Assembly (NCBI RefSeq): GCF_040436345.1
Contig: NC_133218.1
Span: 4,962,484 to 5,026,483, forward strand
Length of the DNA: 64,000 nt
Source: Pagrus major
Taxonomy: Eukaryota; Chordata; Actinopteri; Spariformes; Sparidae
Reading direction: 5' to 3'
Both the position numbers and the translations under genes were made by a program. Numbering within the stretch: position 1 is the first letter of the stretch; each line of letters starts with the position of its first letter. A model generated the notes under the pieces. The model saw nothing but the letters and a program-made list of their open reading frames with translations. It had not been told where the DNA came from and made no database searches. Shown one piece after another: positions 35,603 to 47,600 of this stretch.

Positions 35603-38600
35603 ATGCAGAGACCGGGGTGAGTTTTACCACCTTTTACATAGATAAACTACTAAAAATCTACATCTGCGCTCTGTGTTAAAACCTAGCAAAATTATCCAAG
35701 TATCTCACGTAACCTGCGAGCGGTCTTTTCTAGATAAAGAGAGTAACTGTTAACCGTAGTCGGCATAATGAGGAGGGCTAAGCTAGTTCAGTCGCAGCTA
35801 ACGCTGTTTGACTGTCGACCAACTGGTCAGTATTGATGTTTGAGCTCAGTATTTACTTTTCAACTAACGCCATGAGAGATTCGTGTTATAACATCAACCC
35901 TGTGAAACGGGCAGCCTTCAGCTGAACGTTTACGTGGCAAATTTAATGTCAAGTTCTTATATTTGTTGGCCATTACCTGTGAATTAACGTTAGCAATTGA
36001 CACCTGAGCTAATATGAGTTTAGCTAGTTAGCTTAACAGTAGATTAGATGGAAAAAAAGTAGATTAATAGGTTTCTTTTTAATTTTTCACCCTCTTGTTT
36101 TAACTTCTTGTTTGGCTTGACCTTTAAACATTTATCCTGTTATAACAGTGTCCTGCTGTTACTCTGTCAAAGCACTCAGTAAACTCTGTTTTTAAAGGTG
36201 GTCTATAAATAAAGTTATTATTATTAGTTGGGCACATATCGAAGAATTTTACACTGTATGAACAAAATTATGGGACACTTTTGCCCACCACATATCTGTG
36301 TATAACAGTTACACATATGCAATGTCACTTTTGGTCTGGTGTGGTTTCTTACATGGTTTGGTTTTGGCTCCTCACTGCCAAATGGAGAGATTTTAATCTG
36401 ATATACAAACTATTAAAGGCAGTTTAAGACGAGACAAGCATTTCCAATTTTGTGGAAAACCCTGTCCGGTCCCTATATGGTAAATTACATAAAGTAATAG
36501 TTGTCTGAGTTTGGTGTGGAGATTTACTGGCAAGCACATCCAACACCTTGATGGTGAGTTTGACCCGAGAGTGTGAGCCAGGCAATGTACAAGTGTAATT
36601 TAATTGAATTATGTGGAGTATAAACTAACATGTAACAGTTAATCATAATATAATCGAAATGCGATATGGCCAAGTGCAATATTCAGATCAAATGAGGTGC
36701 ATTCTCTTGATAAAGTTAAAATGTGTCATACCATTTAAATGAAGTGTTTTGGTCTCACAGAGACACCTCCAGCCTATAAATTATATTCTTCAGACATAAG
36801 GGAACATGCTTGTTTATGTTTCAGAGACTCAACCCAAAATGATTATAATTTCTGTTTTTTCAGTGAAAATGAAATGCAAAAATTACTATTCGCACTAAAA
36901 TTGAGTATTGCAATATCTGTCAAAATAATCGCGAAATTATTTTTGGTGTTTGACATTGATTCTGTTTTGTTTTCTCTCTTGCAGCAAAGGGAAGACTCCT
37001 CGAAGGCATGGCCCAAAAAAGGCATCCAACACAGAGAAAGATCCTGTTGGAGTAAGTGAAGAATTGACTTTGTTATTCCTCAAACTGAAACAGCATCACA
37101 CCACAGCCACAGTTAAAAGAGTAGCTTGTTTCTGTAGTTAAGCCCTCAATAGAAATGGAAGAAAAGTCTGTCCTAAAACTGGATTTACAACGTGCTTATC
37201 TAGGGATTCTTATGAACACAACATATCAAGACTTAAACTCATGAAGTCAGAAGGAAACATTTGATAGTGGCTGACACCATAGACTCATAGATCCTTTGAA
37301 AAATTTTGTTTAAATGAGGCTTATCTGAATGTAGTTCTTCCAGTTGTAATGACCATATCGCACACTGCTATCGACTCATTCATCTCTGCAGGTATACTGC
37401 CGTATACGTCCACTTGGAGGTGAAGATGAGGAATGCTGTGTTGAGATGATCAGCAGCTCCACTATTCAGCTACATGCTCCAGACGGTCTTAAAGCCAACC
37501 GCAATGGGGAGTACAAGGAGGTAAGTGTGTTGCAGCCCTATGTGCTTTGGAAGTAATCTGAGCATGTAAAGCAAAATTACCATTTATACTTGTTTTTGTT
37601 TCCACCTGACATCTCACTCCAGAACTATTATCTAAACAAGATGTTAAAAGTAAAAAATAACCGACACTGGCAGCCACCAGGCATATATTTATTTTATTTT
37701 ATTACTCAGCTAAGAAAAAAAGTGGCACAACAAAACCGAACAAAAGAAATCCTTTGTTTGGTCATAGTTGTATTCAGTAGAGACCTCAGACTTTCTTGGA
37801 CACCAACAGGTTTAATGCATGATGATGATGATGAGGATGATGATAATAACTCTTCTTTTCCATTTTCTGTTAAATGCCATTCATATTTATTTTTTTCTTT
37901 CTTTATCCTTAGACACAGTACACCTTTAAAAAAGTATTTGGTATTAATACCACTCAAATGGAGCTGTTTGAGGATGTTGCCAGGCCGCTGGTAGAGGACC
38001 TCATTCACTGTAAAAATGGTAAGTGAGTTAAATGTTTTTTTAGCTATGAAATGTGTGATGTGCCCTATGCCGAATCCCATACATTGATGATTTTCTTCTG
38101 TAGTGCTCAAAGGATTATATGATCAGCTGAAAATAAATTTAAAATAGTTCTGATAATTGGTGAATAATTGGAGTTTATCAGTTTTTGTGGTCGTCTGAAT
38201 AAACCATAATCACACATTCATTATATAAACCAACATGATATATATAACTGACATTTGCACTAATCCTCTCTGTGAAATGTGGTTAGCTAACTGTGATGTT
38301 CCCTGTTCATAGGTCTGCTGTTCACATATGGTGTTACAGGAAGCGGTAAGACCTTTACCATGACGGGCTCACCTGGTGAGGGTGGACTCCTCCCCCGTTC
38401 ACTAGACATGCTCTTCAACAGCATCGGCCCCTTTCAGGCCAAAAGATTTGTAAGACTTTAATTTATTAATCTTTTTGGTAGTTGGTCTCTAAAGAAAGGA
38501 TTACATTTTTAGAGAGCGGTGGGACATTGACTTGAAATGTTTTATCATCAGGTGTTTAAACCAGATGACAAAAATGGGATGGAGATCCAAGGTCAAGTCG

Positions 38601-41600
38601 ATGCTCTCCTGGAGAGACAGAAACGAGACAGTCAGCCATTAGTGCCCAAAACGCCCTCCTCCAGGTAGCTATGAGTCATTTTATTTCACTTCTTACTTTA
38701 TGTACTATATATGGTGTTCACAGTTATTGTTGGAATAGAAGGGAACTGAATTAAAAGTTTTTTAAAAGTTTCATTTTGGTCATCATGTTGCTTTTCTTTC
38801 GGTTCATTTTTGTTTTAGGCAGAAGACCGACCCAGAGTTTGCTGATATGATCAGTTCAGAGGAAGCATGTAAATCTGAGACTGTGGATGAAGACTGTTGT
38901 TACAGCGTCTTTGTGTCCTACATCGAGGTCTACAACAACTATATCTATGATCTCCTCGAAGATGCTCCATTTGACCCAATCAGACCAAAGTAAGAGATTA
39001 CAAATCAGTGTAGAGGTTGTCTTTACAAAGCTTAGTTGAATCCAGGTTATTTGTGGTGCTATTCATACAGTACATGATAGATGGCTCTGTTCAACTGCAC
39101 CCACACTGCTATGCCCAACTAATGTACACTACACATGTTTTTCTTGTAGTTGTGCACACGTCACTGCATAACAACCACTTTGACTGTGTTCCATGTATGT
39201 TCTGAATGAGTTCATTGAGACAGAAATGTTTATCTATGTTCACAAGATGCCCTTTTTAAAAATCCTGTTTTTGTTAGGTGGCTTGGTGGAGGCACGCCTG
39301 TACGGAACAATGAGTTCATGTATGTGGCCAGTAAAAGTACACTACACAGTACTCTGTTTATTCATAGTCATAACTTGGCTGTAGCTCATATGTTGCGTAG
39401 GTTATCATCAGTGCATTTCCATCCCATTAATCCAAAGCCCTGTAAATGGCATACATAGGTGTAGTTTATTAGCTTTGTGTCAATTTGGTGGCTGTTGTGT
39501 TCAAGGATTGGCTCCCTGTTGTTGCTGTTAGTATGGAGACTCATGTCATCCCTGAATGGCTCGAGCTTGTGTGCAAACCCAGTGTGCATGTGTCTGAACC
39601 CCTGAATGTGTTTCTGTCTCCCTACAGACGTTGACACTAACATCAAATAAAGCCGTTTTAGCTTTCGCTGCTCGTCTTACTAAAGCAACACATTGTGTTA
39701 CATTATTGTTGTATATTAATTCTTTGCATTGACTTGTTTTAGACCACCTCAGTCAAAGATTCTCCGTGAAGATCAGAATCATAACATGTATGTTGCTGGT
39801 TGCACGGAAGTGGAGGTAAAATCTACAGAAGAGGCTTTTGAAGTCTTTTGGAAAGGTGAGTGTAAAAAAATAATCTTCCTCATAGATGCCATGTCATTGT
39901 TTACAAATTTTTAAACATTCTAAGCTGTTTTATTTATTTTCAGCCTTTATATGTTTTGATTGAAACAATTGAAACAGAATAATTATTACAATGTTTAAAT
40001 AAACTTGTGTATAACATAAGGAAGCAGCCATAACTTTGCCTTGTTACCATGTCCATGCAGCAAGGATGTGGTGATCTGCAGCTGGGCAGTTTTGAGATAT
40101 AGCTTCCAGTGGCCATTATCAGCATTCAAAATTAGTTGACCGATCAAATCAGCAGGAATAACTGGACAAAGCGATAAATGTGTTGCCCTTATAAAGAAAT
40201 GATTTGACCTATACTGTTGCTTCTGTTGTTAGTGTTACATATTGTATTAATGACGCTCTGTCGTGTCTCCAGGACAAAAGAAAAGGAGGATAGCGAACAC
40301 TCAGCTCAACCGTGAATCCAGTCGCTCTCACAGTGTGTTCACAGTGAAGCTGGCCCAGGCACCACTTGATGCTGACGGGGATCACATTCTACAGGTCATG
40401 TATCGCTCCAAATTACATATTGATAAATGTTTTTTTTTTCTGTATGTAAAACCTTGAAATCTGTTTGTTTTTATGATAACGGTCTATTCAGAGGAAAGCA
40501 GTCAGTCCATTCTGATTTTCAATTTAAGCTAATCAGTTTGTGACAAAACAGAGCCAATATATACAAATCATGTAGTCAAAAGGACTCCAGGCAGTGTTTA
40601 GTGACACTAACGGTGTGATCTTAAATTACAGGACAAAAACCAGGTGAATGTGAGCCAGCTGTGTCTGGTTGACCTGGCAGGCAGCGAGCGCACCAGCAGA
40701 ACCAGAGCCGAGGGAAGCCGCTTGCGTGAAGCAGGTCAGTTCCTTCATTATTCTGTCCTCCATCAAAGTTACCATTTCTGTGTATCTGCAGATTTTCACC
40801 GTTTCATTTCTTTGTGTTATAAGTTGCTATATAAGTTAAATGTTAATTGTTAATAATACTGTTTGTTCAGACACCAAACATCTCGAGTAATATCTTGTTT
40901 ACAGGGAATATTAACCAGTCCCTGATGACACTGCGCACATGCATGGAAGTCCTGCGTGAAAACCAGATGTGTGGAACTAATAGGGTTGGTATTTCACAAT
41001 CTTGTCATAATATTGAACTGTTGCTCTGATTTATCATTTATAATTTTACAGTAGGTACAGTTTCACAGAGCCTTTATTTCCTTCCAGATGGTGCCATACA
41101 GGGACTCTAAAGTTACACATCTGTTTAAAAACTACTTTGATGGAGAAGGAAAAGTCAGGATGATTGTGTGTGTCAACCCAAAGGCTGATGACTACGACGA
41201 AACTATGGTCAGTCACAAAGTTCACAGCAGAATTCAAACATCAGCATCTAATTTGGAGCTTTGCTGGGTGTTTTAAAGGTATTAGGATGGTCATTCTAAT
41301 GGTACTCCGCTGTGCTGCAGCTGGTGATGCGGTTCGCTGAGATGACCCAGGAGGTGGAGGTGGCACGGCCGGTTGACCGGCCAATCTGTGGCCTTGCTGC
41401 AGGACGCAGACACAGAAATCAGGCCTTCAAAGATGAGCTTTCACGTCGCTTGGAAGAGCGAGGAGGTCCCAGTAATGCAGGTAAATCACCCTCAAGTCTG
41501 TCAACCAGATCACTGTGCTCATGTCAAGCTGTATTTTACATTTCAGAAATGTTCCTGTCATTTACTGTATGTTACCTGTTGCTAACAAAGTTTTCCTTAC

Positions 41601-44600
41601 TCACACAGTGGATGACCCAGCTCTGCTGAGTCAAGTCATAGAAAGCCTTCCAGCCCTGCCTCCTTGTGAGCTGGTGGACCCAGCTGATGATCAGACGTTG
41701 CAGCGCCTGATTGAGGTGTTGGAAAGGAGGCATCGAATGCGTCGGATGATGACAGAACAGTTCAACAAAACTGGTACAGCTCAATGTCTACACCACAAAT
41801 AGTTCTCTGGTTTATAGAGAGCCTACTTCATTACTGATTTTAAGCTGAAATAAAATATTGAATTTATTAAGTCCAGCAATGATGTATGAATAATTTTGAA
41901 AGGCATCATTTACTGAAACCCTGGCTCACCATCTTCTGGTGATACCTTTAGGCAGTTATATGGAGTTTCAGAGAGGCAGATGACCCCTTTTCCTGGGTTA
42001 GTCACTTAATTATGATAATTGTCTGATAAGAGTGTTTTTTTATGTTGGCAGGAAAGAGCAACCTTTCAAGCCAAATGGTTAACATCTTACGTTCATATTT
42101 TTTTCTCCTTCAGCCAATACACTGTCGTCCATGCTTCAGCAGCTTGACGGTCAGCTCAATGCAAAGGAGACCATCCTGCATGATCACAGAAGCAAAATGA
42201 GCGAGAAAGAAAAATTCATCATCAACCAGAGGACAGAGATTGAACGACTAGAAAAAAAATCTAAAACACTGGAATACAAGGTGCTTTATCACTTCAATTA
42301 TTGTTATTCTAACCAAGCTTATAAAAGTAAGAATATATGAATTCACTTTTTTTCCCTTACTACTGGTCCCCCTCTTCAGATCGATATCCTGCAGAAGACG
42401 ACAGAAATGTATGAGCAGGACAAACGCTCACTTCAGCAGGAGCTGGAGACTCGGGAGCAGCGGCTACACCGAGAGCTGTCAGAGAGGAGGCGCATGGAGC
42501 AGCGCATGCAGGGCATGGTGACGGACACCAAACTCAAGTGGGAGAAGGAGTGTGTAAGTCACTGCTCAAACAAGTAAAAAATAGAAATGGCACCGAAACT
42601 CATAAGATAAATAATTTATTCTCCTTATGCTTAGAAAACAGAATGTAGAAGGGTGTAGAATACACATGGAGCAAAACTACAGCAGAGGCGGATACTGTGA
42701 GCGACTGTTAAAAAATAATATACGACCTGAGCTTAAAGCAAAGGACATGTATAGGACATGAAACTGTATATTATGAATATTTTAATATTGTAAATATTGT
42801 AAGGTTAATTTAAGAGGATGGAGCCTTTACCAAATGGAAAAGAAAAGAATGAGATGCACTGATATGGAATTTCAGGGCAACCAATAATTATGCTGAGTCT
42901 GAAACAATACAAAAGATATATTTTAAGATATTTTTCTACTAATATAATACCAATATTCAAAGAGCCTTCACTGTCCCCAGATTAAAGAATACATTTATTT
43001 ATTGTAAACTTGTTTGTAATATGTGTTCTAGTATGTAGACTTTATAATGCCAGACAATCTATCCATATCAAGCAACATAACATGCTGCGGTTTCTAGTTC
43101 ATTCACAACAATTTAATATTAACATAACAAGCTCTATGTTTGTGCAAATCGTATCAGCTGTGGTTTGAGGAGGCCAGTAGGCAGAGCTGTCACAGACCTC
43201 ACATTTCTACAGATTTTTGTACTGCTTGTTCATCCTGTTTTTGATAAATTACTCGTGGTGTCTCCCTTACTGGTGTACTGCTATGGACAATTATAATTAT
43301 AATGACTTGAGTAACATATAACCCATAGGCTCTCATGTGTAAAATATAACCTAAAGCCCTTGTGCACCAACGTAGAGTATAGGTGATGAGGGGGGAAAAA
43401 GGCAGAGAAGCAAAAATCACCACTCTAAGTGGTGTCTCTAGTCGGCAGCCAATGCTCTGCATTATCAGATGTAATAATTGGCTTTCATTTCATTAACGGA
43501 ACAATGATGGTAATCATTAACCAGTAAGTCATTTTCTTACTGATATAATGCATCCAAAAGAAGAAAAAAATCCAAGGCGCATGTTTTCCTTTTTTCAATA
43601 CAATAAAACTCAAAGGGAATTAACTGGTGCGGTGAGAGATTTTAGTAGAAGTCCACCCATATTAGGGCTGCTCGATTATGGCAAAAATCATAATCACGAT
43701 TATTTTGATTGATATTGTAATCACGATTATTAAAGACGATTATTCATTGATTTGAGAACAAGCATTTATTGAACTTTTAACTCTGGTATTTCTTTGAACA
43801 CGATAAGTTTGAACTGAAAAATGCAAATAAATAAGAAAAATATTTTAATAAAATGAATTAAATAATATGTAATGTAAAAATAAAAAAACATAGGTCCGTT
43901 GTGGTGGCAAAATATAATGCTGTTGACACTTCTCTTGCAACTTTTCCGCGACATTCGTCATAAAGGGCTGATCGTGATGGTAACACTTACTACCGCTTGT
44001 CCAATGTGTTAATCAGTTAATTGAACCCCGGCTCGCTAACGGTGGTGATAGGACACATGTCTTTGGCATCATGTATGTGACGGCATCCGTTATTTCTTCA
44101 TGCCTGCGGGATCCGGGTGGATATGCCTATCTTGCACAATATCTTCGTTTGTTCCGAGTCAGACTCCTCGAAACCGAAGTGTTTCCACACCACAGAATTC
44201 GCTTTATCTTTCTTCCCGACCAAAGGCTCCTTTCTGCCATCTTCTAACACATTTTTTCCAAACACGCACCGGCGTGGCTGAAAGCGAAACTGTTCAGGCG
44301 GGGGCGGGGCGGAGCGGAGTGCACAGGTGGAGATGGAAGGGTTCGCTGCATTTACCACACAAGACACGGCGTGCGGCAGAATGATCGTTTTATTACGATT
44401 ATCTTGTTTTCATGATCGAGGGAAGCCAAAATCGAAATCGAAATTGAAATTCAATTAATCGCCCAGCCCTAACCCATATACTATTAATCTCTTGTACTTT
44501 TTTTATTCAGTAACCTGGCGTTCCCCTAGACAATATGTGGTAAAGGACAGGCACTTAAAAAAATACTTGCCAGTTGATTGGGAAAACTATCTGTCCATCA

Positions 44601-47600
44601 CCGTCTAATACAGGCTTACTTCAACCAGTTTGATCAACAGTAGGAGAGCTCTGCCACCAGGGGAGCCAGTTGGTTTTTGCTGAAGTCAATTGAGAGATTA
44701 GCAAATTTATCTTTAACACTGAAAAGAGCCTTCAGTGTCGTTCTTTACCTTCCTTTTAAGTAACTCTCCAGTTCTGATATAACTGTTGCTACAGCAGCAT
44801 CTCATTAATCTCTTGAGCACCACCCGACATTGTTGTTTTCTAACGGATAGTTGCTTTTCTCACAAGTTGTCACTTAATCACGCCTGTGCTCATAGGATGT
44901 TGTTTGATTGATTGATCCACTATGTGTTCAGCGCATTGCATGAAGCTTGGCTAGATGGATTTGCGCGGTCACTTGATCTCGCAAAGTCAGCTGCCTCTTG
45001 TAGTAATTTATTTGATATGTTTTGCTCTTCAAACCTTCATCAGGTAAAATTCATATCATGAATGCAAGTCAGTGTTTCCGCCAGGATTTTTTTAAAGAGT
45101 GGCGGCGAGGGTGGGCTGATCGACGGGGGGGGGGGGGGGGGGGGGTGCCCGCGACCGGATCGTCGACTAGTCGCTGATGACATCATTCATATTTTTCCCA
45201 TCATAACTAAAATCCCAGGAGGAGGGAAATGCTCTGCAACAATCTGTTTCACTGACTGACAGCTCATGCACAGAAATGAGTCCACAGTACAGCAGCTTTA
45301 TAAACAACAAGCTGTAAATCAGTTTGTTTTTTTGTAACATATAGCCTACAGGTGCAAAAGAAAATACTGTAGCTACTGTTCATTAAACAATTAGGGAGGA
45401 AAACGACACACAGGCCTCGTCACCATCACAGTCCTGCTCAGTCACAGTTTCACTCACAGTTTTAGTTTTTCCTGGTTGGTTGCTGCTGTTGTTGTTGTGC
45501 GCGACGTAACGCTGTCGATATGAGCGGAGTTTTGTTTTTGTTTTTTTTAATTGCCGGCAGCCCGGAAACACTGCCCGCGGAAGCGGCAGTTTCTCCTGCT
45601 CTCTCTCTCCGCGCCGGTCAAACATCAACCCGTCTGTATCTGCTCGGTTTTCCAAACACAGGTCTGTCTCTAGCGCTGTATGTAGCCTATGGATGTGTCT
45701 TGTGTGCAGACGCAACTGACAAATACTTATAGACGGACAAGCAAACTTAATCATCATTTATTTTATTTTGAAAATTGACCGGATTCTCTCGCCTTTTCTG
45801 TGCCCGACTTCCTGTCTGGTACGCGCTCGTTCTATCCAGCTTGACTGCGCTCGTATTTTTTTCATTCAGCGCACTCAGCTGTTGTTTCAAACCGCTACTC
45901 TTGTAGCCTACTGTTACATGATCAGCGACTAGTCGACGTCAAGCTCAAAACGTCATTGTGGAGCAGGGGACTAGTCTGTGCAAACTCTAGTGGAAAACCT
46001 GCTTTACATTGTTTTAACATTAAAAAAAAAAAAAAAAAATCATCATTCTGAAGGTGTGGCGGCTTTTATTTTGCCGTGGCGGTGCGCCACGATCAATTAC
46101 ATGTAGCGGAAACCCTGCAAGTACTTTGTGGTTAGTAGTATTAAACGTACAGTTCTTTTAGAAATGAGAAACATGAGCCCCAATACCTCAGGGAATCTTG
46201 TCGTACAGGATTAAATAAATGAGTCTGTTCTTAATTTTGTTTCCTGCTGGTGTTTTCTAATTAGGAGAGGCGAGTGAACGCCAAGCAGCTGGAGATGCAG
46301 AACAAGTTGTGGGTGAAGGATGAGAAGTTGAAGCAGCTCAAGGCCATTGTGACAGAGAGCAGTGGCAGCGGCAGCGGTCCCACTGAGCATCCAGACAAGC
46401 CTGACAGGCCGTCACGGGAGAGAGATCGCAACCTCGCTCAGAAGAGGTCTGCGTCCCCATCACCACTTCCTGTGAGTTATTTACTCTGTAATACTGTGTG
46501 TTTTATCACTGTGCATTCAATCACTCTCTTATAAAACTTTATTTAACATGGAAAATTTGCATGCTTCTAATTATTATTGTGATGATCTTTGACACAAATC
46601 CTATGATTTCTGTACTTTCTTCTTCTCTGTATCACCCTGTTGTGTTTTTGTGTTCACCTGGAGCTCCTAATATCCACAATGCTTTGCCCCATTCCCTCAT
46701 CATTTTCCAGGACTTCAGCCAAACACCTTCCCACCAAAATCGAGCCAATGTTAGGGCAGTTCAGGACCCTTCCCCCACCTCCTCCTGCTCCTCCTCCTTT
46801 GCCTCCACCTCCTCCTCCTCCTCTTCAGCCTTTCCCTCAGTAGCCTCCTGCATCTCTGACTGGGAGCACAAGTTCCCTGTAGACTCAAGCAGCCAGTTTA
46901 GGCAACCTGGGACTCCCCGGTACAGGAGCCGGAATCCTGCCCCTTACCAAGGCAGCAGCAGCGTGGGTCGCAGGAGAGGGAAGCACTGGGCCCCAGAAAC
47001 TGAGGCCCCTGCAACAACTCTTGTCTATGGTCTAGACCTAGAGGCAGGCTCAAGGGTTAGTGTGTGTGTTAGAACGTAGATGCCTTAAAGATTATGTTTA
47101 GTTTTTCTCCGCAAGCCTGTAGATGAAGTGTTGCCTTTGTGCAGAACTGCACCCGTAATGTTATCAGTAGATTTCTGCTTGTTTAGAAATGCATCAAGTA
47201 GAAGTGCTGGATCAGTGAAGTCTGGTGTTTCTTTATCCAGCAGTAGGAGAGACTGCTCTGTTATGCTTGTAAATCCTCTTGACTTGCATCTTAGGCCTTA
47301 TGAGTAGTCATGCAATGTTTGTAGTTCTTTATGTTGCTACCAAGTACTTTCTAGAACTGCTTTTTCCTTGTAGTGCATCATCACACATTTCAGTACCACC
47401 ACTTTAAATGACCAAAACTGACAATGAGCACTAAAATAAACACAAAAATAGACTTTTATCCAAAAAAACCTCTTGTCACGTAGTAGTAGAAGCAGGACTG
47501 CACATTTGCTGCAGACTGCAGAATGTTGCTTGTCCATGTAGAAATAAAAATACCAAATGCATCAAAGAAGCAAAGCTTCCACCCACAGTGGGTCTTCCAA

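Larger units (their letters stand above)
42554..46264 (+). other. kif23 intron 16, expanded by transposons
   Basis: At 3.7 kb this is by far the longest kif23 intron; most are 0.1-1 kb. About half its length is two inserted DNA elements (43663-44471 and 45070-46117). The splice signals GTAAGT and CTAATTAG are intact. No coding exon is supported inside it. Confidence 0.9.

Noticed and set aside
44098..44384. Open frames of 89 and 94 codons on opposite strands
   Set aside because: GC-rich centre of the hAT-type element; no transposase motif.
45383..45757. 124-codon minus-strand open frame
   Set aside because: Lies inside the transposon at 45070-46117 and overlaps a frame on the other strand; no recognisable domain.
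46498..46710. Upstream part of the 193-codon frame joined to kif23 exon 18
   Set aside because: This part is intron read-through. The acceptor CAG at 46708-46710 and homology start at DFSQTPS.
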